From Phalacrocorax aristotelis (Eukaryota > Chordata > Aves > Suliformes > Phalacrocoracidae): a stretch of DNA of 64,000 nt. The DNA lies in the NCBI RefSeq assembly GCF_949628215.1, contig NC_134277.1, positions 123,739,963 through 123,803,962 of the forward strand, in the 5' to 3' direction. The position numbers and the translations under genes are program-made. This document shows positions 12,835-26,900 of this stretch, in pieces. Below the pieces are notes generated by a model, which did no database searches, was not told the DNA's origin, and saw nothing but the letters and a program-made list of their open reading frames with translations. The first letter of the stretch is position 1. Each line of letters opens with the position of its first letter.

Positions 12835-13454
12835 TGTCATGGTTTTAGCTGGGATAGAGTCAATTTTCTTCACTGCAGCTGGCATAGTGCTGTGCTTTGG
12901 ACTTAGTATGTAAACAATGTTGATAACACACCGATGGTTTAGTTGTTGCTAAGTAGCACTTGTACTAGTCAAGGACTCTTCCGGCCTCCCATGCTCTGCC
13001 GGGTGCACAAGAAGCCGGGAAGGGAGGGGGCACAGCCAGAACAGCTGACCCAAACTGGCCAAATGGATATTCCGTACCATATGATGTCATGCTCAGTATA
13101 TTAACTGGGGGGAGTTGGCTGGGGGGGCAGCGATCGCAGCTTGGGGACTGGAGGTGTTGGTTGGCAGGTGGTAAGCGGTTGCATTGCTTGTGTGTATTTT
13201 TGGTTTGGGGTTTTTTTTCTCTTTCCCCTTTTCATTATATTATAATTATTATTATTACTATTATCATAGTTACTATTATTATCATTACTTTTATTACTAT
13301 CACTATTTTATTTTCATTATTAAACTGTTCTTATCTCAACCCACAAGCTGTTTTGGTTTTGCTCTTCCGATTCTCTCCTCCATCCCACCAGGGTGCGGGG
13401 AGCGAGCAAGCGGCTGCGTAGTCCTTAGTTGCTGACTGGGGCTAAACCACAACA
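12835..13454 (+). mobile_element. Solo ERVL-like LTR, plus orientation
   Basis: The element opens TGTCATGGTTTTAGCTGGGA and closes AAACCACAACA, the TG...CA ends of an avian class III (ERVL-like) LTR. A TATA-like CAGTATATTAA lies near 13095, and an ATTAAACTGTTCTTATC block near 13319-13335 marks the expected polyadenylation/R-U5 region. ACATG occurs at both edges (12832-12836 and 13455-13459), a plausible 5-bp target duplication that overlaps the LTR's own TG. No internal proviral sequence flanks it. The R-U5 part is closely similar to that of the minus-strand LTR at 28292-28788, so the two belong to related subfamilies. ORFs at 13089-13435 are artefacts of the microsatellite inside it. Confidence 0.88.
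13234..13322 (+). repeat. ATT/ACT-rich microsatellite inside the LTR
   Basis: About 90 bp of imperfect TTA, TAC and TCA triplets, almost free of G, sits just upstream of the ATTAAACTGTTC block. It makes this LTR longer than its relative at 28292-28788, where the corresponding place holds only a short AT-rich patch. Confidence 0.8.
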
Positions 13455-16400
13455 ACATGGTAAAGCAGTTGGATAGAGGGGAAGGCCTGAAAAGGGCAAC
13501 TTCCACTCTGGTCTAATTTCTAGACTAGAAATTAAAGAACTTGTCTGGCAAGTGGGAAAAATCTTTAGCTCAGTCAGTCTCTCATCCCCCATACTAAAAA
13601 GTTTTTTTTAAAGTATGTTTTCTGAGGGGAGGAGTGTTTTGGCTAGTATCTGCTTCTTTCACAGATTTGGAAAGGGATTTTCCACACAACTTTGCACAGA
13701 GGTTTGGGCTCAAAAGACAGATTTTGTCTTGCACTCACATAGGGCACAGTCCAGCAAAGGTCTACTTTTGGGGCTAACACTGCTGCACTGGGAAAACTAC
13801 AATTATGTACCATCTCAGTAGAGGCAAGATTAGAGCATTCACATTGGTTATTACAATAAGTTCTGCTTGCTCCAGAAAAAATTTCTAAGTTATGGTGAAC
13901 AGTAAAATACCCCATATCTTCCATGTTAACCCATTCCCACCCCGGTCATTCTGTTAAATCAGCACTAGAAATATGCATTTCCATGCCTTTGTGGCAGGCA
14001 CTTAATGCCAGATGACCACCCTTTAGCAGAAGGTTCTTCATAATGTCTGAGATATGACAATGATATGTCTTCATTGACAAGCCCAACTCTGTATTTCTTT
14101 GTCTCCTGCTTACAAGTTCTTGCTCCTTGCTTGGAAGAATGGCAATATTTAATATTCAGTTTTAATCACATAAACAGACCCTTTTTCTTGACTGTTTACC
14201 ACCAGACTGCTTGGGATTTAACCTCCCATTTGCCTGCAAAAACAACTTCATGCATGACCAATAGAGATGCTGTAAGACTGTAAATGTAACTGTAAATCAG
14301 AGAAAAATTCATCTAACTTAATAATGTATTGCCGTGTGCTGTCAGACAACCTTACCTTTTCTACCCTTATCATACACCAGTGCAAAGCATGTTTAGTGTG
14401 AGATGTAGCACAACACTGACAAGCCAGATGTAACCTAATTTATTCAAATACATTTGCAAGTCCAGCCACAGAACTGAGCGCACGTCAGAAATCCAAAAGC
14501 TTTCTCTGCTGCCTCAGCAAGTCCCGCAGCCTGTGCTGATCCAGGTCTCTCAGCTACCATATTACCAGTGCCCAAGCCAGCTAGATTAAAAACAGAAAAG
14601 CTCCCGTATTGTCCTAAGTTGTACGTGTGTGCATATATACATCTATATACACATACAGACTAGCAACATAGCTTTGATTTTTTCTTGGGTTATCCACCCA
14701 TGCAGGAAGCTACTGTTTAGCAGAGTTGGGGTTTTTTAGTAGTTATACCCATCTTTGAATATTTTGTGTGGTTTAACTTATTAAAGTCAAAAGATCACGT
14801 CACAACCAGAGGAATCCAAGCTCTGCTATAAATACAGATCCTTTGAGAAAACAAATATTAAGGATTACCCTGCTGTTACTTTTAGAACTCACTTCACAGT
14901 TCAATGCTATGTTAGGGATGTGTGAGCTACTTCTGAAGCAACATATGTTTCTATAGACGTAGCACAGTGTTACGCAGTGATAAACTGAGTCCCGTTCCAG
15001 AAGCAGCACAGCTTCATCAGCAAGTTCTTGGATCAATGATAAGTACAATCAAACTACTGACAGGAGAAACAGGGGTTTTTTTATGACCATCACACACTTG
15101 TACTTGGTACAGATGAGTTTTCCTACCAATGCCTGCTGTAGACAAAAAGGATTGATCTAATTAAAGTCAAGGACCTGGGTGTGATGCATTCAAGTCTCCT
15201 CATCTGGGATAGATTTGTTGTGGGACTTGGCCAACGGCAAAGTCTGTCTGTGCTTAAGATTCCCATTTCTAGAAAGTGGAAAAGTAGCTTTTTCATTTCT
15301 TCCAGAGATTTTGTGTGGATAAATACGTGGTCCTTAAAAGTGCCATGTAAGAATGTAAAATAGAGTCTGAACAACAGCCTCAAGACAATGAGCATGATTT
15401 TTTGTTCTTTTAAAGCAAAGACATTAAATCAGTCAAGTAGAAGTATATCATTAAACTATTCTTCTTTCCAAGGTTGTAAGTAAGACCATTTCCCTGAAGG
15501 TGACTTGTCAGGAATATATGCATTCTCTGTAAGCTACCGATCTCTTTTTGCAGTTTGTTAAATATTACTCATAATAGAATCAAGGCATTTATTCCTCAAA
15601 ATGTGGTATTTTCAACAGCTACCCACAGAATCATCTACCTGTCAAATTCTCCCATCATGCACCAAGAAGAAATAAGTGAAGAGGAACAGGATTTCTCTTC
15701 CCTAATCTTATAGCACAGGTGTTTAAATCTGAGCTAGGCACCCAAGTCTTCCCCTCAAGATCATGTTGTGAATACATTCCTTCTAGCATGTGATTCATCT
15801 CATCCTAAAGCAAACAACTAAAAATGGGTCAGAACCCCAGACCATGAGGGTTTTTACTTCTGTCAACTGCAGCAGGAGTCTAGCATGAGAAGCTTACCTA
15901 AAAAGGTCTATAGTGTCCCACCGTGTATCAATTTTGTCTCATTGTTTTGTGTAGGCTATCTTCACCTCATTTCTCTTGTGTGTGTTCAGTAAGTTTTTCA
16001 GCATAGACTAAAATAACAGTTTCCCAAAATGTAACATGTTTGGAAAAAATATTAAATGAAGATTACAACTTTTCCTTCCTATGAGATGAATGTTTGTCAT
16101 GCAAATGGATTGTACTAAAATTTTCTGGAGTTTCGGTTTGTCATACATAGCTAGGTAAAGAATAGAGGAAGTTTAAATGCCATGCTGGTCTTCCCTCTGA
16201 AGTAGTAGATGTTCTTGTTTCCACAAAAATGTACTGTTTCCTGAAGCCAGGCTATACAAGCTATGGGAAAAGAAGAGTATCTTGCATCCCAAAACAACTT
16301 CATTTTGATAAACACATTTTTTTCCAAGTTTCTTAGAAAAATAAATTTACGACTTTTCTTCCCAGGGCTTATACCTGTGTACCCATCTCTGTGCAATGAG

Positions 16401-17377
16401 GAGGCTCTTCCACCCCCCTGCAAGGAAAAGATTAAAAAGCACAGCTTGCCCACAAGAACAACACTGAGGATTCAAAGATTTGCTTAGAAATTTCATAAGC
16501 AACCAGAAGATATCTGCACAAGAAAAAAGATTTGTCAATAATAATGAAAAGTAAGTTACATGATGATAACTTTAAAACACACAACATATATATTTTGCCC
16601 ACGAACACTGGGATTTAAGAAAGCGTTTGTGCCTTAAACAGAGAACAGATTCCAGAAGTCTTGATAAATTTTCCTAATTTAACTTCAGTGGTCAATAACA
16701 TGTTTTCACTAGAGGTGTCTTGGGAAGACCTACTTAATGAGCAATCACATTCACCAGAAATATCGTCATGTTAGTGGTTACTTTATAAACAATTACTTCT
16801 GAAATAAAAGACATGAGTAAAATTACATTTAAGATGTTGCCATTAATACACCAAAGAGGACCTTTAAATGAACTGAAGAGGAAAGATATTGTATGTTTTT
16901 TGTGGCTTTTTCACATAGCAGTAATGGAAGAAAGAAAACAGAATTTTAGTTACAGAGCAGTAGTAGACCTGCTTGTTTTCATGGTCTTTTAAAGATTGAA
17001 AAAACTGTAATGTTTTTAATGCATTGTAGAATAGAACAGAAAAAGGGAATGGATCTGATTTTTTTTTTACCCTTGTTAAATGTCCATCTTCTTCTCCTTT
17101 TATTTACAAACCTCTTCATATGTCAAAGAGATCTTAAGAATTTGTGAGCTTCCAAGAAAAAGCAATGCAACTTCCTCAAGTTGTGAGCTGCATTAAAAAT
17201 GCCATTATCACTTTCTTCTAATAGCCGGACAAAACCAGCTGAACTTCATTTCAAGGAGAAGCCCAGGCTGCATCAGTAGAGGAGGGCCCGACATGTTCCT
17301 GACACCCCAGGCAGAGGAGCCACTGAGCATCTGGAGATCATTTCCAGTGCATCCCAGATGTCCTCTGTGCAGCTTCT
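13455..17377. other. Unrecognised non-coding DNA
   Basis: AT-rich, with no recognisable gene, tRNA or repeat family. Several short ORFs on both strands overlap each other and lack any recognisable domain. Confidence 0.45.
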
Positions 17378-18181
17378 TGTACTGGGTGCAGGTGCCCAGG
17401 GGCTGGCAGCGGGGGGCTGCAGGGGTGGCCTCTGTGAGAAGGGCCAGGGCTGTCCTGTGCCAGGCATAGCCAGCTCCAGTGGACCTACTGCAGGGCACAG
17501 CTGAGCCCATCAGCAATGTTGGTGGCTCCTCCGTGGTACCATGTTTAAGAGAGGGTGAAAAATGCTGCACAGCATCTGTGAGAGAGGAGTGAGAAAAATG
17601 TGAGGGAAGCAGGTCTGCAAACACCAAGGCCAGAGAAGGAGGGGAGGAGGTGCTCCAGCCACCAGAAGAAATTATTCCCCTGCAGCCTCTGGAGGACCCA
17701 CACTGGAGGTGATATTCCTGAAGGACTGCTGCCCTTGGAGATCCCATGCTGGAGAGGGGTAAAAGTGTGGGGAGGAAGGAGCAGCAGAGAGGAGCTGTTA
17801 TGGACTGAGCACAGCCCCCATTCCCTGTGCCCTGCTGCATCACCTGGGGTGTGGTGGGGATAGAGGGGTATGAAGGCATGAAGCTGAACCTGTGATAGGG
17901 GAGATGACAGGTCTTGCTTTAATGTTTGTCATTTTATTTATCACTACCCAAATTACTAAGAGCATTTTTATTTTAACTGAGAATAAATTACGTTCATTTT
18001 CCCTATGTTGAATCTGTTTTGCCTGTGGGAGTAATTGGTAAGCAATCCCCCTGTCTTTACCTCAACCCAGAAGCTTTCTTGTTCCTGTTCTTCCTATTTT
18101 CTCCCCTTGTCCTGCTGCGAGAGGAAAGTGGGAGAGTGGCTGAGAGGGTGCCTGGCTGCTAGCCAAGGCTAACTCACTGCA
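17378..18181 (+). mobile_element. Solo ERV LTR, plus orientation, same family as 1241-2397
   Basis: It begins TGTACTGGG at 17378 and ends AACTCACTGCA at 18181, matching the termini of the LTR at 1241-2397 (there in the opposite orientation). It shares a GGGGCTGCAGGGGTGGC-type 5' block, a degraded TATA region (CATGTTTAAGAG near 17541), the block ending GCAAACACCAAGG near 17620, an AATAAA signal at 17982-17987 and the following CTGTTTTGCC block. Flanks are CTTCT (17373-17377) and TTTCT (18182-18186), a 5-bp target duplication with one change. The tandem-repeat centre is much shorter than in the other copy, which largely explains 804 bp against 1157 bp. It is more diverged than the first copy and has no proviral interior. 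Confidence 0.87.
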
Positions 18182-21100
18182 TTTCTGTACTGCTGGCTAA
18201 ACAGGAGTTGGTATAACATAGAAATTTCAGTCCATTAATCAAAATCTGACTATCACCATTCACTAAGTTTGGATTCGATCCTTTCAGTCTTCAGCAATAG
18301 GTGTATTACTCATTGAAGTCCATATATACAGACTGTGCTAAGATAATGTGTACTTTGAACAAGTCCTGAATATCCAGCACAGAGGTAAAGAAGAGAGGTA
18401 AACAGTGGCTTTACGCTACCACCAAAACTGCAGGCAGGTCCCAGTTTAACTTTAAAGTAATCTCAAAAGATGCTTTATGTCAAGCAAGGATTGCCAAGCA
18501 TAAGAACATACTGCTCACACATCATTTTTCTATAGGGAATTAGAAGGGTCAACAAAGAAACCAATTTAGGCATTTTCTACTTTTTTGTCCTTCACCAAAA
18601 GTGAATCCTGGAGCAGCCAGTGAGGCGGGTTTAGCAGTAGCTCTGTTGGCAAAGCCATCATAAAATATTTTTATTCTTGAAAGTCATACTTTCATCTGCT
18701 GTAAAAAAAAGTGACAGAAAAACCTTTCTTCTCAGGAAGTCTCTTGTTTTGGTGGTGTGTAGCCACATGGGGATGCAACAAAGGATTTAGATATCTTTTT
18801 AAGAACCCGGTGATTTGGTCTAGTATTTCACAAGAATTTAGTCTCACATGCATGCACACACATACACATCTCATACATTTGTTGATCTCTAATTTCTTTC
18901 TCCTCTTGACAGAGCTATAGAGTAAATCAGAAAGGGTAACAGGCAAAAGCACCACACAAGAGAGATGAACTGGAAAAATGGATAATAGTGGTTTTGTTCA
19001 TAATTTACATTCAATTTGCAACTTCATTCAGAACTCCAGCCGATAGACAGTTACAGTTTGTTCAGGTGAGTTAGATAAAAGATGTTTATTATTTCTGTTG
19101 AACAGTCTCTCAGCTTGCCTGTAAATAAAATTATTTCTTTTGTTAAAAACTGTTGAGTTCTCTCTAGGTAATGAACCATTTGTGGCACTATCTGTCTACA
19201 CTAATAAAAAGAGGTGCCCGAATAGGAAACTTTATCTAAATTGGTAGAAGAGGAACATCAGTGCTGGCAGTTCTCAAGTTTGCAATTATGGAAAAGAATC
19301 TGTCCAGAAAAACAAATGTCAAACTTATTAAAACTGAAGAGGGGAAAAAAACCCGGAACTAAACAAACCTCCACTCTCTTCACAGACAATTTCAACTGGC
19401 TTTCAAAATGTGCTTTTGCAATTTGTTACCAAGAAAAGTGAAATACTCCTAAGCACATACAGTACAATACCGAACAAAGAGGTTTTCTGACAGTTTTTTC
19501 AGGCAAGCGGATGAACTGACCTATGAATAGATGCAATAAGTTATGTCGGATATTAAACTACTAACAAAACATAATTTGTCATGAAACAACATGGCAAGTT
19601 TTGATCTCAGCTTGTTCTAAAATGAAACTGTGTTTTTTCAAAAAGAGTCAAGGGCAGCAAAAATCAAACCTGCAGAACGTACTGCAGACAGAATTTCTCA
19701 GAAACACCTGTGTTGCAGAAGCAACGCACAACTTGAAGCTCACCAGCTAACATTGAAAGATCTTTGTAATTTCTATTTTATTTTCTTGACATGAGACTGA
19801 AAAGACTTTTTCTCCAAATGCCCTTGAGTAAATCCCACACTTCCTGCTTATTTCCCCAGCCAAGCCACAGAAGAGGCACAGAGTCAGGTATTCTGCTTCC
19901 TCTGCAGTGCAGCTGCAATACAAGGCTGGAAAAAACTCCATGTCGATTCTCTTAGCAGGGAAAAAAGGTCAATATTTTCAAACAAAGTTTCAATATGGAG
20001 AAATATGCGTTTCTGCATATCACTCCAGCAGGAAATTTTAAATCAGTTTCACTTTCCAGTTCTCACATCTGGGGAAAAATATCCTCCCCTAACTGGCAGG
20101 GAGGCTCATAGGGTCCCTGCAAGATGCTGCCATCTTTCCACGTAACATGGAAGGGACAGGCACATGGGCTGTAACCCTCATCTTTGCAAAACATCCCTGG
20201 TTTATCAGGAATTCCTGGACTCTGAAGCTGCTCCCTTAACTTTTACACCCGAACACATGATCTGCAGCAGTGGGAATACGCAAGGCCCTTGTTTACAACA
20301 AGCCACACATTTCACTCCACGTCTTCTGCCCACAAATCTCCCGTCCCTTTCTTGCCCCTTAGTGATTGTTTCATGCCCACATTTTTGTTCTTCTTCAAGT
20401 ACAGGCGAAGTCATAACTGAAATCTTTTCACTATTGATAAGCCATTTTGCAGAGAAATTTTACAGCAAAAAAGCATTACCATTCGGCCACCTAAAATATG
20501 AGCAATGATGGGACCTAATTAGGTCTTTGCTATCCATGCAATCTATACTGTCTGTTGTACATAATACTTTCTCTCCATCACAAAGGAGATCAGTTTGCTT
20601 CAGTTGTAATCATAAATCTGTAATAAAGGACTCAGTCCAGTTGTGAATATGCTACGCTAGCTACAAATGATTGTGAATCTACATACATTCCAGGCATTCA
20701 GTTGAGATGGACTTTGTCACATCTCTCATGTAACTGTGTGTGTGAGCTGGCACAGGCAGGATGTAGGAACAACCACACCACCACAGATGAAATGCAAAAA
20801 GTAAATTTATTTTTGTTACGTCACCAGTCAGGAGATCCCTGAAGCAGCACCTGGGCAGAGGCACACAAGTGGGAACACAGGCACCACGGAGCTCAGTCCG
20901 TGCTAGAGGATCACCGAATGTGCTGGGTTTGCCTTTATTTCAGGGATTCTCACAGGTGTAATTTACCACTGTGCTTTGATCTCTCCCAAAACAGGGCAGA
21001 AATCGCAAGCATGTTCGACAGGGTCCCTCTAAGTTTATCACAGGCCTATGTTGTCTAAACACAGATGTTCTACTTGTCCAACTCACAAGGCCAGACACCA

Positions 21101-23080
21101 ATTAGTATGATATATATGGGCTGTGACACCCCAGCTGCAAGTCACTTGAGCTTGTTTATAATCCCCCTTGTCAGTCTTCCATTATTTTCCCACACCGTGT
21201 AACTATTTGATTCACAAAATTTGATTTTTTCCTCCAGAGACAGCCTAAAGGATGTTCAAAACTGTGAAAATTGAAGATATCCAAAACATGGAAGAGGGCT
21301 GTAAACACAAATGGAGAAGTGTCAGGTGAGCACAACTCCTTCATTTACTGAGAACTCATTCTTACAAAGCATTTACTTGCAAGCCTAAGCAGCAGGCTCA
21401 AAGCTAACGCTCAGATCTCCTTTTATTGCTCACACGGCACATAAAGTTCAGATACTCTGCATAAAAGTAGAATCCATTTTCCATATTCCTTCCCTTACAG
21501 AGCAATACACAAAACCTACCCATACTCCAAAAGCTATAGCTCTGAATGATCAAATGCAGCGAATAGCCAATGGTCCTAAAGCAGCTTCACTAAATCCACT
21601 CTTCATTGACCAAAAGCTTGCCCTAAGTTCAGTCCCCAGTAACAGCAATGCAGTAGAGCCCTATATACTTATCTAGGGAAAAAATATTGCATAGTGCACA
21701 TTCCTGTCTCATGCTCTTATTAAAGGAATGCAAATACAGCTGCAATCCTCCCCTAGATACCCACTAATTTACATTTTTTCCTCGTAGAATCATTTTAACT
21801 TACAGCCATGCTGATAAGTCATTGGAAACATGAGGCGATATGGTGAACCTTTCCTCAGAAACGCTTTCAGAAACTGGCAGAACCCTTGATTTACCCTCTT
21901 ACTAAGTACCTAGTATGCCAACCACAACCAACAATTTAGAGCAAAATTCTGGATCTGGGGTGAAAACTTATTTTTCCTCCATTCATCAGAAGAACGCACT
22001 TCTGCATACACTTTTTCCCAGGTCACGAAGAGAGTATACTTGCCAAAGCAAAGCTTTTAAACAAAATCTTTATATATGCTAGTATGACTTCAAGGATTTA
22101 GTTATAAATTTTTAATGTCCATGTTATACTTTAAGGTCAAATCAGAATATTTTCTGAATAAGAAAGATACTTTTTACATCTCTCTCTCCCCATTTGTATT
22201 TTTACATAGAAGACCTCATAGACTGACTTCAAAATTTGACTTTATAAAGAAGACTTAATACTACAGTGCATTAGCCATCCTTCTGGCTCTTCCAGCCCAG
22301 GATTAAAATTTTAACATTGGTCAAACTTGGAAAAAGTCCCTTAGTTTTCCACCATGCCAGTACCAAAGGTAATCGATACTAGAATCGGATTGCAGTGCAC
22401 CCTTCAGACTAAAATATAAAGGACTCCTTTTCTAGTTAAAACCCACACTTCAGAGGCACACAATTTAAGCAGGAACATAGCCAAGACACAAACATCTCTT
22501 TTGTGCTTGCCTCACTTAAAATTAAGATTTAGGAGCCTATTAAAGTAAACAGTGCTTGTAGAAGCAAGGACAACTTGTTGGTTAAGATAGAGGATAAAAT
22601 ACAGACAAAGAAAACAGTCTTGACTTATCTTTTCTCTTCCCCTTTGTTTCTATCTGCATGTGGCTCCAGCCTTTAACCTGTTCAAGCTCCATTTCTTTAG
22701 GGGATGACATTTGGATTGTGCTGGTAATTAGCCTGGGGAGGCAAAGACTAATGACCCCAATTACTGCTGGAGGCACAGCTGGAGAGTCTTAAAAGCTAAA
22801 GTTTATCAGAGTATGTGCGGAGGTGGAGGGTGTTAAAATACAAACAGAACAGCTTTACTTGAGCTGAGACATCTAAATAGGGTTGCAGTGTTCTTGCTAT
22901 GCATTGTAAATTGAAGTTCTTCTTTGAGAAAAACTGGTTTTTTACATCCAAGACAAAGGGTTTTTTTTAAGCAATCCAAATGTTCATGATGGGCTGATGA
23001 CAAGGAGAATTTCTGAGAAACGTCAGCACCATATTAAAAATGGCCGCGTGTATTCAAGAGCACCTTTTACTTCTTTAACT
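18182..23080. other. Unrecognised non-coding DNA
   Basis: No gene recognised. The part around 20690-21180 is less AT-rich and, on the minus strand, has an AATAAA motif and TATATA-like sequence reminiscent of an LTR, but I could not find convincing termini or a target duplication. Confidence 0.4.
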
Positions 23081-23950
23081 GTGTAGCCCTGTAATAGGGT
23101 ATTGCCTGCTAGTAACAGATCACATTCTTGTAATAAGTTTGCAAGGTCTCCAGGCTCGCTACATCTGAGCTTTCCTTCACCTGCCTGTAGGTGTTTTACT
23201 CAGTTTAGCTGTGACAGCAATCTCTCTGGCTGACTTGGTGTCTACAGTTAACCTGTTTTACTCATTTTTGTTGTATGGTACAACCCTAGTTTTATATAGA
23301 TGGCAGTAAAAAGCAGTTATTGCTGGCAGAACAAGATAGTTATGATTCTCACACAATGCCTGTAGTGCAGAGAAGTGCAGCCCTGGTATGAAAGCAGAGG
23401 CCTGGGGAGTGAGGACACAGGAGGTGGTGTAGGTGGATTCTGACATGGGATGGTAAGAGATGGGTCCAGCTGTTTGGTACTGGCGACCCCACAGCTGCAC
23501 ACAGCTCTCTATAATTGTCCGTTAAAAAGACAAAAAAAAAAAACAAAAAAGACCTGGAGCTGGACAGAACTGGTCTTTGAGTTACCAAAGATAAAAAGGA
23601 AATAGCATCTAATAGCAAAGAGTACCATATATTGTAAATCTGAATGTAACCAGGAGCTGCAGATCAATGAAGAAAAAGAACAATATAAAAGTGTTAGCAA
23701 ACATACAAATGGTGGATCCCAAGTGGATCACGGGACAGGAAAATGGTAACATGAACATCATATTCCTCCTGGTGAAGGACTCCAGATAGCGGTGACATGC
23801 TGTAACACTCTCCGCACACCAAGTACTAGGCTGAAGCCACTTGACCTTTGGACCCAATGGAGTAGGAGAAGGGTGAACATAACCCAAAGAAAAGGGATAG
23901 AAGTATATGTTGCAACTTTAATAGCAATAACAATATTATTGTGACGTTTT
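23081..23950 (-). repeat. Unclassified dispersed repeat, copy A
   Basis: This segment is homologous over most of its length to 44865-46490 in the same window, once the CR1 in that copy is removed. Shared landmarks on plus, in order, are GTGTAGCC.TGTAAT, TGCAAGG.CTC, TGTGACAGCAATCTCTCT at about 23210, GGTACTGG.GA.CCCACAGCT near 23477, and GAAGGACT near 23776. Read on minus, both copies have TATAAAACTA and ATAAAGATCT-like motifs and end ...TGCTGTCACA, so an old LTR transcribed on the minus strand is one possibility. The minus-strand ORFs (23258-23500, 23609-23887) have homologous counterparts in copy B, but that may simply reflect shared DNA. I cannot assign a family. Strand is given tentatively. 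Confidence 0.75.
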
Positions 23951-26900
23951 CTGTATCAGTATTCCAGTCACAGTACTCTTCTTTTTTCTGTTTCTGCAGA
24001 ACTTCTGAATGTCCCATGCAGAGGGAACAGCACCAGCCCTGCCTAGTCCAGGAGCGCAGTGAGTACATGCTCTCCTCAAGCCCACTGCACACATAAAATT
24101 TGGGCTGCACAAGAGATGCTCTTCACTCTGCTCAGAGGAAAGGTCACTCCAAGCCCAGGGCAATGGTGAGCTCTGCATGTCCTAAACCTAGCCACAAGGA
24201 TCAGTTGGGTAGCATGTAATTCCATTCTAAACCTCCGTTGGGAAAGCTGTTTTTGGGAGATGGGCTCTTTCATGGTCCCCAGGCTATGGCAGGGCACAAA
24301 AGAAGGACTGCACCATCTTCCCAGATGTATTTTTTATTTTGCTGTCAGAAGTATACTATTCTTTTGAAGCACTATGCTAGTTCCATTGTCTGTAATGAGA
24401 CCTTCCGTGTGTGAGAAGTGTACATAGAGCATGCACTAGTATAAGCAACATTAGGGGCTTTGTATTTCAAAGAGGAGGCTACTTGAAGATATACGTCAGT
24501 AACACCTTTATAATATCTCCTCTTTACATTTGGTGAAATAGCTATAATTAATTTCAAGACCCAGAAAAAAAAATATAAATAGACAGCTACCTTTTTATTT
24601 TCCCTTTGGAGACAGATTTTCTGTAAGTATTAGTACAATTTTTGGCTCACTGAACTTTTTTTCTGGGAATAAATGGAGCCCATGCACATGTAGTTTTGTA
24701 GTTACATGCATGTTCAGTCTGATCAATTCTGCTGATCATGACCACACAGTGATGGCCAAAGCTATCAACAAATTAAAAACACACTATACAACCTAGTCCT
24801 GACTCTGAATTAACATCTCCAGGAGCGAAGGCATTGTAAGTAAGCAAAACAGCTGGACTAAATATTGTAAACACGAGGATCAACACAAGAAGGAGGGGAA
24901 AAATGTCATATTTAATTTAGTTTTCTCCTCTGCATTGGACTGGATTGAATTCATATAGTCATCTAAGGATAAAATGTTAGCAAATATTCACATATATATA
25001 CAGAATCTACATATACAGAAGTAAAAAAGTTAGCTAATGCATTCCTAGGAGTACACGGTCTTCCTAATCTCTCCAGTTTCTCCTGCAACACAGTCCCTTG
25101 GCCAATACTGTAAAAGCTCCGTCATTTCATGCAGCTGAACTGCTCATTAGTACGGTAGTTGATAGCATTGCATAAGGCAGCACACATACTGTGTCAGAGC
25201 GGAAGATAAGAAAGAAAATGAAAGTAGTAATTTTCTTTTGCTCAGGCTTTTTCTCCACTTTGATGTGATTTGTTAGAATGCACTTAGTAATTTGATAGCA
25301 TTCTTTTTCCCCCAGTCAAGTTCTAGCACTACTTTAACAGTGCCCCAGGGTGCCTGTCGCTCTTCGACATCTGTTACAGTTGAAGGCCATCAGCCGGGTT
25401 TGCATGTCGAAAACAAATTCTCAGTGGGTTCTGCAATTTCTCTGCGCCGTTGCTGTGCAGCAAAGTAGTATCTATTGATCACTGACTGGAACTGTGGTAG
25501 GTCAACAATTACTGCTGATGGGAGCTCTCCTGTGCCTCAGTGTAGCAGCACGCATTTGTGTTGCTCTAAATGAGCAGGTGGAGGGGAGGGTACTTGGGTA
25601 TATGAGACAAGGAAAGGCTCTGCCCCTGAGAAATACTTTTATAAACAAAGAAACTTTAAAGCACTTACACATATAAATATAAAACCACATTATCTAACAC
25701 AGAGCATCCATCTGGCACAGGAAAAAATAAAAAGAAAGAGGACAAGAAAATTGAAACTTACACAAGACTAAATTAAACATCTACATTAAAAAGTCAGAGA
25801 TGATAAATTATTCCTAAACTCGCTCAGTACTCCATCCTACATCTGATGTTTCAAATACAAACACACACACAAGGAATTAAAGAAGCACTAATGTATTCTG
25901 AGAAGTACTAAAAAATTTTCTGTTTAGAAGTGAAGCTATTTCAGACAGCGTTTCTTCCCTTCCCTTTTACAGCATTATAAGATTTTGCAACTTCAATCAA
26001 TTCGGTTCCACACTACAGTAAAAAATTACCATGCTAATTGTAGGTAGGACAATTGTAGGTGATTGCAGTCTTTTAAACAGTGCTACACAGATTTAGACAC
26101 AGGGGTTTTTTGAGAGAAAATCGAGAACGTGAAATTCAAGCCAGAAATTTGGCAATGATGTGAAATAACATGTTACTTTGTATCAGAGGAGGTAATACAT
26201 AAATGTCAAGCCAGTCTCACTGCCCAGAGCCTTGGTATTACGGCGATTAGATTTCCCAAACAAATATGTCATTTCAACCTTGGTTACTAAGACAGAGTGC
26301 AAATGGCCACAGGCAAGTACCTTGAATGAGTACAATTTATGAAACTTCTCTGTCAAGCCTGTTGGAGAGTTAACAAATCTGATTTCTATCTTTCTATCTC
26401 CTTCACTCTGGAAAGAAACAGTGTTTAAAGTATAGGTTCTGCTAACCATGCCAGATGTAGGCCTGCCAGAAATAAGACTAGGAAAGCTGCTTTTCAGTTC
26501 CTTAGGCCAGCTCACACACTGTGTGAGACACACTCTGTCTTCTGTGTCTCTACCCAGTACGATCAAGGTCTCTTGCTTCTTCCCCCCAAACCTCCTGGCA
26601 AGGAAGCTTCTCTACTGCCAGGCTACATAGATGACCACTGGTTCTGGGAGCTGCTGCCTGGGGAGGTGGTCCAGAGGGGCTAGAGTTCCCTCACCTTCCC
26701 CCCATCTCTGCATCTCTGGTCTCTCAAATAAACCTGAACTCACAGAAAAATGCAAGTCCTCTCCTCTCTGAGCAGAAATGATACTTTGCCTCTGAAGTAA
26801 CCCATAACACACCTTGTACTGGTGCATTTGGTAAAGGGACAGAACTGAGCCCTGTCTTAATCTTGTAAGTGGTTCAGAGCAGAGATATTCACCAACTGTA

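Noticed and set aside
20690..21180. Possible additional LTR on minus (TATATA-like sequence and AATAAA)
   Set aside because: I could not define TG/CA ends, a target duplication, or similarity to the other LTRs in the window.
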